Source: Desulfacinum hydrothermale DSM 13146
GTDB taxonomy: Bacteria > Desulfobacterota > Syntrophobacteria > Syntrophobacterales > DSM-9756
NCBI RefSeq assembly: GCF_900176285.1
Contig: NZ_FWXF01000018.1
Span: forward strand, 1-64,000
DNA: 64,000 nt
Direction of reading: 5' to 3'
The notes beneath the pieces are model-generated. The model worked only from the letters and a program-made list of their open reading frames with translations, was not told where the DNA came from and did not search any database. Shown here piece after piece: positions 35,225 to 43,202 of this stretch (position 1 is the first letter of the stretch; every line of letters starts with the position of its first letter). The position numbers and the translations under genes are program-made.

Positions 35225-35807
35225 CGCTCCTCCCTCACACATCACCACAACAATGCCATCTATTTCCCCGGGCGGTCCGGCTGGCTCAGCTCCGCCCCGG
35301 AAAGCTGGTCCGGGCCCATGGCGGGCTGCACGCCTTCACACCTTCCTGTGCTCGTCCTTCGCCAATCTTTCGGATCCTCACCTCCATGGTGCCAATTGGA
35401 ATCACCGATGCCCTCCCTTTCCCTGCGAGAGGGACTTGAGAAGAGGGCGGCCCGATGGATTGGAGCACCCTCATCCGCAAACCCTTTTCCATCCAGGGAA
35501 GTAAGAAAGAGGAAGTATAAATCGCTCCCTTTAAGCCCTACCCTACCCAGACCAGAGCGTCCCATGCAAACCCAAATTGGGGGTTCCCGGTGGTTCTCGA
35601 CCATATAAGTAGGATATACGCAATTCATTGACTTTACTGCTCTTTGATAACTTTAAGGGAGATGTGGCCATGAGCTCTCCCCCCAGCATTTCATACCCAT
35701 AAGACGCTCCCATAAGCCCCCCCGATCCTTCCCGCAGATTTTCCTCAAGGCATCGGACCTTTGTGCCGATAGGTAAAGTGACGGCACGATCCGTCTCTCC
35801 ACGTCTG
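35225..35807. other. Gene-free stretch before riboswitch
   Basis: Several short open frames on both strands have no recognisable product. The sequence near 35629-35655 (TTGACT...TAACTT) is a weak promoter candidate for the riboswitch transcript. I see no repeat copy. Confidence 0.4.
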
Positions 35808-35899
35808 TAAAGGGCAAACCGCTCGAAAGAGCGGGACGCAAAGCCACTGGCCTACGTTCCGAGCCCCCTCGGAATAGGGTCGCAGAGCTGCCAGGCAGG
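35808..35899 (+). promoter_or_regulatory. Cyclic-di-GMP-I (GEMM-I) riboswitch
   Basis: The conserved GEMM-I elements appear in order: GGCAAACC, a P2 hairpin with a GAAA tetraloop (CCGCTC-GAAA-GAGCGG), GACGCAAAGCCACTGGCCTA, and the 3' tetraloop-receptor side TAGGGTCGCAGAGCTGCC. The aptamer ends directly at AGGGAGG, the ribosome-binding site of the CAP-domain gene, so control of translation is likely. No terminator lies between aptamer and gene. Confidence 0.88.
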
Positions 35900-35911
35900 G
35901 AGGAATACGCC

Positions 35912-36496
35912 ATGGCTCCATTCCGTCGCTTCACACCAAGTCCTTGGATCCTCACCGTCGTCACCGTCCTCGGCCTCTTGGGCGCCATCTCGTCACCACC
36001 ACCCCCAGCGATCGCCTCGGATAAACCCAGGGTGTTCGCCTCCATTCGGCCCGATGCCAAGTTCCCCACGCGGCCGGATCGACCCGATCGTGTCTTCGGA
36101 ATCCAGGATCCGTCGGAATCCGAACTGGCCCGGCTGGTCAATCGGGTGCGCTCGTACTACGGGTTGAAGCCCCTTACCTACTCCAAGACCCTCAGCCGAG
36201 CCGCCGAAGGCCACTGTCTGGACATGGCCCGTCACCATTTCGTGAGCCACACCGGTACCGGAGGCACCACGCCGTGGCACCGGATCCGGCGCGCCGGCTA
36301 CCCGGCCCGGCGCTACGGGGAAAACGTGGCCGCGGGCATCCCCGGGCCCAAGCAGGTGGTGGAGGCCTGGCTTCAGAGCCCGTCCCACCGGAAGGTCCTC
36401 TTAAACCCCAAGTACCGGGAGATGGGCATCGGCTACGTGGCCTCACCCCAAAGCCCCCACAAACACTACTGGGTGCTGGAACTGGCCAGCCGATAG
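35912..36496 (+). CDS. Secreted CAP (SCP-like) domain protein under riboswitch control
   Basis: The 194-residue product has a signal peptide (ILTVVTVLGLLGAISSPPPPAIAS) and a CAP domain: LARLVNRVRSYYGLKPLTYSKTL, then GHCLDMARHHFVSH, RYGENVAAG and SPSHRKVLLNPKYREMGIGY, which holds the usual His and Glu cavity residues. Bacterial CAP proteins are secreted and of mostly unknown activity, some linked to matrix or wall binding. The c-di-GMP riboswitch just upstream ties its synthesis to the biofilm signal. ATG follows AGGGAGGAATACGCC. Confidence 0.92.
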   Translation: MAPFRRFTPSPWILTVVTVLGLLGAISSPPPPAIASDKPRVFASIRPDAKFPTRPDRPDRVFGIQDPSESELARLVNRVRSYYGLKPLTYSKTLSRAAEGHCLDMARHHFVSHTGTGGTTPWHRIRRAGYPARRYGENVAAGIPGPKQVVEAWLQSPSHRKVLLNPKYREMGIGYVASPQSPHKHYWVLELASR

Positions 36497-36558
36497 GCGC
36501 CCGTTGCGGCGGCTTGCCACCGATCATCCCGGCCCCCCGCCCGGTCGCCCCTCACGGA

Positions 36559-37485
36559 TCACGGTCTCTTTCGTCGGGCCAGGGCCACCACCGCCAGACC
36601 GGGAGCCAGCAGGACGACCCCCGAGGGCAGCGGCACCGGAGCGGGAGGTTCCGGCTCACCACCGTCCGTCCCTCCCCCTCTTTCCTCGATGATCACGACC
36701 CGCTCGCGGCCGCCCGGGTCCCCGGGATCCACGATGGTGAAGGTGGGAGGCACCACTTGGCGCACCGTGGGCACAACAGCCGCCTGGGAAGAAGGAGGCT
36801 CCTCGGGAGCGGTGGGCTCCGCCGGGGCCTCCCCTTCGGCTCCCAAAACCACCGGCTGGGTGTATTCGATGAAGGTGGTCTGGACGTCTTCAAACGGTTC
36901 GCAGATGACGGCCAGGATTTCCCCCGGGCCCGGAATGTAGGCAGCGCCGTTTCGCCGGGCCGCTTCCACCATCTTTCGGGCGGCGGGCGTGAGTCCGCGG
37001 GTACGGCCGTCCACCAGGTGCCAGATGGCGGCCTGCACCTCCTTGGGGGTTCCCGCCTTGTGGTTTACAAGGTAGTTGATTTCATTCCAGGAGAGCCGAG
37101 CCAGATGCCCCGGAAGCAGCGGATCGACGCTGGAATAGAGGCGCACCCGGGTGGTGGTGTTCTTGGGAATGTCCAATTGCCGGTCCACGCACCAACCGTC
37201 GTACCCCATATCGTTTTGAACCGCCATGCCTTCCGGGATATCCGAAAAGATCATCTGAAAGCGGCTGCGCGGACCGGGATACCGGAGGAACATGGTGACC
37301 GGGTCTGTGGGAAGGGTTAGCTGGGGTGTGGATTGGGCGGACACATGGGCCGGCCATTCAGCGTCGGCCGCCTCGGTTGCCGTCGCGGAGGCATCCTGCG
37401 GCACCGCGGTCGCTCCAATCCCCAGCGCCATCGCCAAGATGAGGATCCCTTCGATCATCCGCAGTTTGCCTCCGACAGCCTGCAT
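36559..37485 (-). CDS. VPLPA-CTERM protein with probable thioester (TED) domain
   Basis: The 308-residue product has a signal peptide (IEGILILAMALGIGATAV) and a C-terminal exosortase signal (VPLPSGVVLLAPGLAVVAL with basic ARRKRP). Residues about 60-200 resemble the thioester domain of Gram-positive adhesins: Cys99 in YDGWCVDRQ and Gln151 in KEVQAAIWHLVDG are placed as the Cys-Gln pair that forms the internal bond. A Pro/Glu-rich stalk of about 60 residues follows. If correct, it is a covalent adhesin anchored through exosortase D. GGGAAGGGTGGAG precedes the ATG. Confidence 0.75.
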   Translation of the reverse strand: MQAVGGKLRMIEGILILAMALGIGATAVPQDASATATEAADAEWPAHVSAQSTPQLTLPTDPVTMFLRYPGPRSRFQMIFSDIPEGMAVQNDMGYDGWCVDRQLDIPKNTTTRVRLYSSVDPLLPGHLARLSWNEINYLVNHKAGTPKEVQAAIWHLVDGRTRGLTPAARKMVEAARRNGAAYIPGPGEILAVICEPFEDVQTTFIEYTQPVVLGAEGEAPAEPTAPEEPPSSQAAVVPTVRQVVPPTFTIVDPGDPGGRERVVIIEERGGGTDGGEPEPPAPVPLPSGVVLLAPGLAVVALARRKRP

Positions 37486-37524
37486 CGCTCCACCCTTCCC
37501 GCCCCGGCCGCTTGGGCGCCCGGA

Positions 37525-38214
37525 TCACTTCCTTGGGCGCCCACCCCGACCACGAAGCCCCAGCAGGCCCAGCACGCCCGATCCCAGCAACAAGGCCGTC
37601 GGCGGGATGGGGACGGCGGCCACTTTGGCAGATCCTCCATCAGCTATCCCCTGTATATGGGCCGCTGAGTAGACACCCTGTTCATTGGCAACCAGAAAAT
37701 CCGTGGGAGACAAGGATCCATCGTCGAGGTAAAAGAAGATTTGCGCGGTGTCTCCAGCTCCAAAGCGTTTACTAGGTTTGTTCGGCCAAGTGAGTTTCAG
37801 GTCAAACGTTCCAAATTTGTTCTCGGGAGGGAACTTAAAATTACCCATGTTCACCTCGGGCACATTTTCTGTTCCTGTATCCCAATGCAGTTTATCAACG
37901 TCCCCATTGAAGTTGAAAAACCACCCGTTGGGACTGTTGCCATTACCATTGCCATTACCATTTTGGCCGCCCACAAACTCGCCAGACTCAAGGTTGTTCA
38001 AAAGCTTCAGCAAAACGCCGCTCTGACCACTATCATTCGTGCCGCTCTTAAAAGTTGCTGTGAGCCAAGGCCCTTGTCCCCCAGGGGAAGTGTCGCCGGG
38101 ATTGAGATAATCCAGCTGGATCACCACCTCGTCCGTGCTGGCCTGGACCTGGGAATGTCCGACAAGGACAACCAGGGCCGCCACAAGGAGTAGAGAAAAA
38201 AAGATTCGATTCAT
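37525..38214 (-). CDS. VPxPx-CTERM sorting-domain surface protein
   Basis: The 229-residue protein starts MNRIFFSLLLVAALVVLVGHSQVQA, a clear signal peptide, and ends with VPIPPTALLLGSGVLGLLGL and the basic tail RGRGGRPRK, an exosortase signal. The middle is a beta-rich region with an Asn-Gly repeat (NGNGNGNGN) and no known domain. The open frame continues 606 bases upstream, but that part has no signal and overlaps a riboswitch on the other strand, so I start at 38214 behind AGAGG. It is a second or third substrate for XrtD. Confidence 0.87.
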   Translation of the reverse strand: MNRIFFSLLLVAALVVLVGHSQVQASTDEVVIQLDYLNPGDTSPGGQGPWLTATFKSGTNDSGQSGVLLKLLNNLESGEFVGGQNGNGNGNGNSPNGWFFNFNGDVDKLHWDTGTENVPEVNMGNFKFPPENKFGTFDLKLTWPNKPSKRFGAGDTAQIFFYLDDGSLSPTDFLVANEQGVYSAAHIQGIADGGSAKVAAVPIPPTALLLGSGVLGLLGLRGRGGRPRK

Positions 38215-38411
38215 ATTGAGACCTCTGTTCAGATGGGCATGATTTCGGTTCTTGAACTTTCTCTTCAAATTGAACCTAGGCATTCCCGGGAGGTATATAC
38301 AGGCCGTTTTTGTGGAGGACAAACGGTAGCCCTTTCTATCCGTTAATATGGAATATCCTGTTTTTATAATATGTTGCATGCATCTTGCTTGCCTTCTTCC
38401 CGCCCAAAGAT

Positions 38412-38545
38412 CCAGTGTTTTTTCGCCTTGGCGGAACCAGAACCGCACTTTTTTGAAGGATCCGCCCTTCGGGATCGGCCCGCCCGATAAAAGGCGGGCC
38501 GCGGGGCGAAGCCGGATGGTTCGCGAGCTTTTCAGAAAACACTGG
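38412..38545. repeat. Nested imperfect palindrome of about 134 bases
   Basis: The outer arms CCAGTGTTTT and AAAACACTGG are perfect. Inside lie GAACC/GGTTC, ATCCGCCCTTCG/CGAAGCCGGAT and a perfect GGCCCGCC/GGCGGGCC stem. The whole can fold into a single long hairpin on either strand. It lies in the leader of the adjacent - strand gene and upstream of a riboswitch on the + strand. It could be a structured leader, a small RNA or a mobile miniature element. Confidence 0.6.
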
Positions 38546-38659
38546 GGATGGCCGCTTTGGTCGAAAAAAAGGATTAAAGATTTTGCCCGAAATGCCGATT
38601 GGGAAGTTGGGACGTTTGTGAGCGGAAGCCTCCTCGCGAGCGCTTCCCAGATGGCTATC

Positions 38660-38755
38660 GCCTGAAAAAGGCACACCACGCGAAAGCGTGGGCCGCAAAG
38701 CCACCGGCCTAAGTTGCCACAAGGCGATACGGCAGCGGGGCTGCCAGCCCGGCCG
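38660..38755 (+). promoter_or_regulatory. Cyclic-di-GMP-I (GEMM-I) riboswitch, second copy
   Basis: The sequence reads GGCACACCACGC-GAAA-GCGTGGGCCGCAAAGCCACCGGCCTAAG, then GGCAGCGGGGCTGCC, so both hallmark parts of GEMM-I (GNRA-capped P2 with CGCAAAGCC, and the tetraloop-receptor hairpin) are present. It lies about 250 bases before the LuxR-type regulator, with a terminator-like hairpin in between. Confidence 0.87.
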
Positions 38756-38843
38756 ATGCCGCCTCGATCACCTTGACCTGGGATCCCGGCCCGAGCCTGG
38801 TGGGATTCCTGGCTATGCAACGGCCGTAATACGAGGACGGAAA

Positions 38844-38880
38844 AGGAGCCACCATCTCATTGCATATAGTGGCCTTTTTC
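38844..38880 (+). terminator. Terminator-like hairpin downstream of second riboswitch
   Basis: AAAAGG-(AG)-CCACCAT pairs with ATAGTGGCCTTTTT, leaving a T-run of five. It is a plausible expression platform, since the riboswitch could favour or prevent this hairpin before the regulator gene. The stem has a two-base bulge and one mismatch, so its strength is moderate. Confidence 0.55.
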
Positions 38881-39001
38881 TCCATATCGGGTATGTGCAG
38901 CGGTATTCCCCTACCGCCGCACATCCACCTTGACGTTGGAACACCGTTTCGACGATACGTACTAAAATACGGAGCACTGCAGACAGGAATGACAACCGAC
39001 C

Positions 39002-39907
39002 ATGACCCTTGCCGAATCCCAAGACTTCGCACCACCGCGCGTTCTGTTCATCGATCCAGACCCGAAGGCCCATGAGGACTTGCTGGCGGCAGCTCTCCCG
39101 GCGGAGTTCTATCACACCCCGGAACCCGTGCCGCCTCGTGAGAATCCCACGTCTTTTCACTTGGTGGTGGTGGCGGAAGATTTTTTGGATTCGCAGGCGA
39201 TCCGCCATTGGATCCAGCGATCCCTGCACCCGTACCGGCACGTCCTGGTGGGGCTTTCCAGGGAGCCGTCGGGATCGCCCAATCTGCCCCGTTGGGCCCA
39301 GGGCTACCTGGAACGGCCCTACAGGCCGGACCAGATTCATCGGCATCTTCTGGAGGTCCTGTGCCAGGAACCGGACGGGCTGACCCGCCGGCTGAAACAA
39401 GACGTTCTGAGCACGAAGAAAGAAAGCCTGGAACGAGGCCACCGGAAGCTGGAATCCCTGCACGACAGGCTCTTGGAAGGGCAAAGGGCGCTGCAGATCC
39501 TGGCCCAACGCAGACTGGAGGAGCGGCGGGAAGCCTTGGAACACGTGCGGCGCGTGGCGGGAAATCGGCTGATCCCTCTGCTGCGAGATATGCAACAGGA
39601 TCCCGACGCGTCGGAAGCCGCCGTGGAGCTGGAACAGCTGATGCGTTGCGTCCTCCGCGGCCTGGAAGCCTCCGAAAGCGTGGAAGGACGCGCCATCCAC
39701 GTCCTCAGTCCCGTGGAACTTCGCGTGGCGGTACTCATCCGCCTGGGCCTGAATGGAAGGGATATCGCCAGACGCCTGGGCGTGTCCATGGGCACCGTGC
39801 AGACACACCGAAAAAACATCCGTAAGAAACTGGGCATCCATGGCCGCCACTACAGCCTGCGCCATTGCCTGTTGGGCGGATCGCGTCCCGGGAGGCCAAG
39901 CCGGTGA
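39002..39907 (+). CDS. LuxR-type response regulator with atypical receiver
   Basis: The 301-residue product has an N-terminal receiver-like domain (VLFIDPDPKAHEDLLAAAL... to about residue 120), a long helical linker (about 130-230), and a LuxR-type helix-turn-helix at about 236-295 (LSPVELRVAVLIRLGLNGRDIARRLGVSMGTVQTHRKNIRKKLG). The acidic pocket reads DPDP and the strand with the phospho-acceptor reads HLVVVAEDFLDS, so the phosphorylation site is not canonical. It is paralogous to the regulator at 40.9 kb. Together with the riboswitch upstream it probably controls matrix genes. Confidence 0.85.
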   Translation: MTLAESQDFAPPRVLFIDPDPKAHEDLLAAALPAEFYHTPEPVPPRENPTSFHLVVVAEDFLDSQAIRHWIQRSLHPYRHVLVGLSREPSGSPNLPRWAQGYLERPYRPDQIHRHLLEVLCQEPDGLTRRLKQDVLSTKKESLERGHRKLESLHDRLLEGQRALQILAQRRLEERREALEHVRRVAGNRLIPLLRDMQQDPDASEAAVELEQLMRCVLRGLEASESVEGRAIHVLSPVELRVAVLIRLGLNGRDIARRLGVSMGTVQTHRKNIRKKLGIHGRHYSLRHCLLGGSRPGRPSR

Positions 39908-40061
39908 GTCCAACCAGGCGGCGGCAAGGGGGCGAGCACTGGAAGGCAATTGGAACTTGAACACGGACCGGCTGGCATTTATATTCTTTTCGTTTGTTTT
40001 CAATCCGAAGACTGGCGAAACCCACAACAGAAAAGGGCAATAAGTACGAGGAGGACGGGGA

Positions 40062-40916
40062 ATGGGCGGCACGGCATGGCGCGAAACCCTTTTTCGACTG
40101 GCTTTGGAGGAACCGGATCTGGAGGATTACACCGGACTGACAAAGAGGGTTACGACCCATGTGGCCCTTTTGTTCCAGCCGGAAGAGATTGTGCTGAGAA
40201 AACCGGATATGAGCCTCTACGGGCGGGACGTGCACCAAAAACTACTGAAAGAAGACAAAACCCAACCCAAGTCGTACGAAGACTACCTCATCCGGGAAGC
40301 GCGCCATATACTGCCCCGGGTCATCGAAGAAAAACACATGACCCGATGGCTCTTTCCCCTCCTGGACCCCGACGGCGTCATGATGTACCTGGAACTGGCC
40401 TGGTGCCTGGCCGCGGGCACCAAGCGATTCCACAGGGACGAGATGGTTCGCTTCAACCGCGCCCTGGCCGAATACTTCATCCGCCGGGCCCTGCGGCTGC
40501 GCACCTTGGAGCGCCAACGCATCGTTCAGGAAGCCTTGGAACATCTGCCCTTGGGCGTGGCCGTTGTGGCGTCCGACCGGCGCATTCACTACGCCAACCC
40601 GGCGCTCCTGACCTATGTGAAGGCGGACCGTGCAGCCGTGGTCGACCGCCCCTGCAACGAAGCCATCGGCTGCCGAAACGAGCCCCCACCGGACTGCCCT
40701 CTTGTGCAGGACGGGATCCAGACCTGCTCGTACCTGAAGACCCGTGACGGCCAACCCGCCCGTTTCTTCCGTGTGAGTACCAAACACAATGGCAAGGCGG
40801 TGTTGGTTCTCCCTGCATATCAGCCGGCCCGCCACGGAGATCCGCGCCATGCCCGCTTGGGAGCCGGAGCGGACCCCGTAAACACCGAGAATCGATCGAG
40901 ACATGAAATCAACTGA
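40062..40916 (+). CDS. PAS-domain sensor protein
   Basis: The 284-residue protein has a N-terminal all-helical region of unknown family. From about residue 152 a PAS domain follows (RIVQEALEHLPLGVAVVASDRRIHYANPALLTYV) with the C-rich loop CNEAIGCRNEPPPDCPL and later SYLKTRDGQPARFFRVSTKHN. There is no histidine kinase or other output domain, and the C-terminal 40 residues look disordered. It overlaps the next response regulator by 14 bases, so the two are co-translated. It may sense a ligand or redox state and bind a partner kinase or the regulator directly. Confidence 0.75.
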   Translation: MGGTAWRETLFRLALEEPDLEDYTGLTKRVTTHVALLFQPEEIVLRKPDMSLYGRDVHQKLLKEDKTQPKSYEDYLIREARHILPRVIEEKHMTRWLFPLLDPDGVMMYLELAWCLAAGTKRFHRDEMVRFNRALAEYFIRRALRLRTLERQRIVQEALEHLPLGVAVVASDRRIHYANPALLTYVKADRAAVVDRPCNEAIGCRNEPPPDCPLVQDGIQTCSYLKTRDGQPARFFRVSTKHNGKAVLVLPAYQPARHGDPRHARLGAGADPVNTENRSRHEIN

Positions 40917-41865
40917 CACACGGCCCCTGGCGCTTGCCGAAGGAAGAACGCCCAGCGTGGTGGTCATCGACGACGAAGGCATGCTCCGGGCCACCCTGAC
41001 GGAGCTTCTGGCCTCGTGGGGCATGGAAGCCGAAAGCTTCGACACCCCGGCGCAGTTCCTGGCCTGGGGGGCTCCGCCCTCCGCGTGCCAGGTGATCCTT
41101 TTGGACATCTACTTTCCCAACGACAATGGCCTGACCGCCCTACCCAAGATCAAGGATCGGTTTCCCGACGCCAAGGTGATCATGGTGACGGGAGCCGGCG
41201 ACAAGCAAAGCGCCATCCAGGCCCTGAAGCTGGGCGCCTTTGACTACCTGGAAAAGCCCTTCCAGGCCGAGGACCTGAAGCACGCGATCACCAAGGCCCT
41301 GGACGCCCGGCGCAGGGAGCAGGAGGTGATCCAGCTCCTGGGCCAACTGCGCGAAAGCGAAAAGCAACTCCTGGAGCAGAACCGCCGCCTGAAACAGCTC
41401 AACGAGCAGCTGCTCAACACCAACAAGGCCATGGCCGTCCTGGCGCGCAACCTTTCCGTGGAACGGGAAGAGACCCAACGGCGCCTCGCTCTGCAGCTTC
41501 GCAGCATCGTCCTGCCCATCGTGGAACGCATGGCCCTGGACGCCCGTTTGCGGCCCAAGATGGAGCAGCTGGAAAACGCCTTGAATGAGATGATCCAGGA
41601 GCTGGCATCCGGCGAGACCATGGACGGGCGGATCGTGGGATCCCTTACGCAAACGGAATTGCGGGTCGCATCCTTCATTCGAAGCGGCCTGACCACGGAA
41701 GAGATCGCCCGGCAGATGAACGTGTCCCTGAGCACCGTGAAGACCCACCGGCGAAACATCCGGAAAAAGCTGGGCATTACCGACCCGAAAGCGGACCTGA
41801 GAGCCCACCTGGCCGTCCACTCACCCGGGAGCCCCCCTTCCGCGGATCCATCCAGGCACGCCTAA
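40903..41865 (+). CDS. LuxR-type response regulator with canonical receiver
   Basis: The 320-residue protein has a normal receiver: acidic pair Asp23-Asp24 in VVIDDEG, phospho-acceptor Asp68 in VILLDIYFP, Thr in VMVTGAG and Lys in YLEKPF. A helical linker with coiled coil (QLLEQNRRLKQLNEQLLNT) follows, and then a LuxR-type helix-turn-helix (LTQTELRVASFIRSGLTTEEIARQMNVSLSTVKTHRRNIRKKLG). It is encoded with a PAS protein. A cognate kinase is not in the window. Confidence 0.92.
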   Translation: MKSTDTRPLALAEGRTPSVVVIDDEGMLRATLTELLASWGMEAESFDTPAQFLAWGAPPSACQVILLDIYFPNDNGLTALPKIKDRFPDAKVIMVTGAGDKQSAIQALKLGAFDYLEKPFQAEDLKHAITKALDARRREQEVIQLLGQLRESEKQLLEQNRRLKQLNEQLLNTNKAMAVLARNLSVEREETQRRLALQLRSIVLPIVERMALDARLRPKMEQLENALNEMIQELASGETMDGRIVGSLTQTELRVASFIRSGLTTEEIARQMNVSLSTVKTHRRNIRKKLGITDPKADLRAHLAVHSPGSPPSADPSRHA

Positions 41866-41867
41866 GC

Positions 41868-42020
41868 GCCTGTCCGAGAACGCCCAGGTCGCTCCCTGCG
41901 GGCCCGTGCTGCCAGCTTGGCCTTGCGCGCGCAGCGATGGGTTCCGAACCCGCCCCCACGAGGCTGTCCGACTCTTAAAGAGCCCCTGGGCACAGTAAAA
42001 TTTCAACCTGTCAGAAACCA
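41868..42020 (+). repeat. Dispersed GGGCGGGTT palindrome repeat, copy B
   Basis: The sequence starts GCCTGTCCGAGAACGCCCAGG, has the GGTTCCGAACCCGCCCC core at 41940, then the GGCTGTCCGACTCTTAAAGAGCCCC segment and TTTCAACCTGTCAGAAACC. It matches the order seen in copies C, D and E. Confidence 0.75.
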
Positions 42021-42085
42021 AAAAAAACGGAAAGGCCGTTGGCGGATCAGGCTCCCAGAGGCGGCATGGCCCCCACCCGCACCGA

Positions 42086-42451
42086 TCAGGCCCGGTGAGA
42101 TTCCAGGAATTCGTGGACAAAGCGCAGCTGGTGGTCCGGTAGATCCAGGAATTGCAAGCCAATGCGCCGACACCGGATATTCCTTTGGCTCAACGGCGAT
42201 TCCCCCCTGTCGTAGACCACCCGGCAGCGCACCTTTGGGATCATCCGGTCGGTATCATCGGTGAAAAGGTCCACTGTCACCGTGTTTGCCTCGAGAGGCC
42301 CCAGGTCCGATGCGTAGGCCAAGCCGACGCCCCCCCTTCCGGCGTCCACGACCCGCCCCACCCGCAAGAAATCGGGTCGTATGGCAGCAAAGACGCCTTC
42401 CTTCAGAGGAAACCGCCGCTGTCTTCGTCTGTCTCGCTCCCCGCGGTCCAT
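42086..42451 (-). CDS. PilZ-domain protein
   Basis: The 121-residue product has the N-terminal RRRQRRF arginine motif and VVDAGRGGVGL, the second c-di-GMP contact motif of PilZ domains (consensus D/NxSxxG, here DxGxxG). VRCRVVYDR and IGLQFLDLPDHQ follow, in the usual strand order. It is a single-domain PilZ and probably acts as a c-di-GMP receptor or adaptor. ATG 42451 with AGGAAGGGGG upstream is preferred to GTG 42472. The Ser-to-Gly change in the second motif may weaken binding. Confidence 0.82.
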   Translation of the reverse strand: MDRGERDRRRQRRFPLKEGVFAAIRPDFLRVGRVVDAGRGGVGLAYASDLGPLEANTVTVDLFTDDTDRMIPKVRCRVVYDRGESPLSQRNIRCRRIGLQFLDLPDHQLRFVHEFLESHRA

Positions 42452-42674
42452 TCCCGCCCCCTTCCTGTTCACTGCCTTAGATTATCCTTACCCACGTCCG
42501 AGATCCAGGGGCAAGGATGATTTGGACCGCCGTTCAGGGTGCAATCGCTCCCCATTTCCCAGATATACACTGTGAATTGGATGCCTTGGCCCTGCGCTGT
42601 CGCGGGGACGCCGCGCCAGTCCTTCCGGTCCAGGCAGCCCCGCACGGAGCCTTCTCCCGGTGTTTCCTGGGGCC

Positions 42675-42809
42675 TCATGGACCGGAAGCTCGTTCGATCG
42701 CCCTTCCAAGCGATTTCAGGTCCTTTCCAATGCCTTTCACCGTATTGCAGGCCGTCAGGGATCCTGCCGCCAGCATCAGAGCCACACACCAGACCAACCA
42801 TCGTTTCAT
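42675..42809 (-). CDS. Entericidin-like small lipoprotein
   Basis: The 44-residue product has a lipoprotein signal peptide ending SLTAC (lipid Cys21), followed by NTVKGIGKDLKSLGRAIERASG. This is the entericidin A/B family pattern of a Cys-Asn-Thr start and a short amphipathic helix. AGGAGGAAGG lies 5-8 bases before the ATG. The gene hides at the 3' end of a spurious long antisense frame. The family is small, membrane-anchored and of unclear role (bacteriolytic or envelope-stress proteins). Confidence 0.85.
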   Translation of the reverse strand: MKRWLVWCVALMLAAGSLTACNTVKGIGKDLKSLGRAIERASGP

Positions 42810-43202
42810 TGCGCCTTCCTCCTGCGAACCTTCGTGTTTTGCCGCATTCTCAAGCACCTTCGCCCCAGGAGATTGTCTGGGAACGCCCGGATTGCTCCCT
42901 GTGGACCCTCGGCCTGGCCAGGCCGGCCTTGGGCGGGTTCCGAACCCGCCCCCACAAAGCGCAAAAAACATCTCATAGCACCGTTGAATTGCATTTGTCA
43001 GAAAGGCCAAAAAGGCCAAGAGACCATCGTCAGCCGGACCCCTAGAGCTACCAGCCCCAAAGGATTTGTCAAGGTGCCCGTTTTGGGATACACGGGCATG
43101 GCAGGACGCAGGAACAAAGAAGGATGAAAATGATGGCCAGTGGGAAGTGAAAGCCACCCTTATCACTCCCCACGGCCCCAACGGATCTGGAGACGGCAAG
43201 CC
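42810..43202. other. Gene-free stretch with repeat copy C
   Basis: About half is repeat copy C. The remainder (43050-43202) contains no gene and no clear promoter motif, though it should hold the promoter of the downstream oxidoreductase. Confidence 0.5.
42872..43050 (+). repeat. Dispersed GGGCGGGTT palindrome repeat, copy C
   Basis: From ATTGTCTGGGAACGCCCGG through GGGCGGGTTCCGAACCCGCCCC to TTTGTCAGAAAGGCCAA and GACCATCGTCAGCCGG, the copy matches copy E over its full length. The ends are weakly inverted-complementary. Confidence 0.8.

Noticed and set aside
38930-38960. TTGACG-like promoter between the terminator-like hairpin and the LuxR-type regulator
   Set aside because: The matching -10 has only three of six consensus bases. 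It is too weak to list, though a promoter here would bypass the riboswitch.
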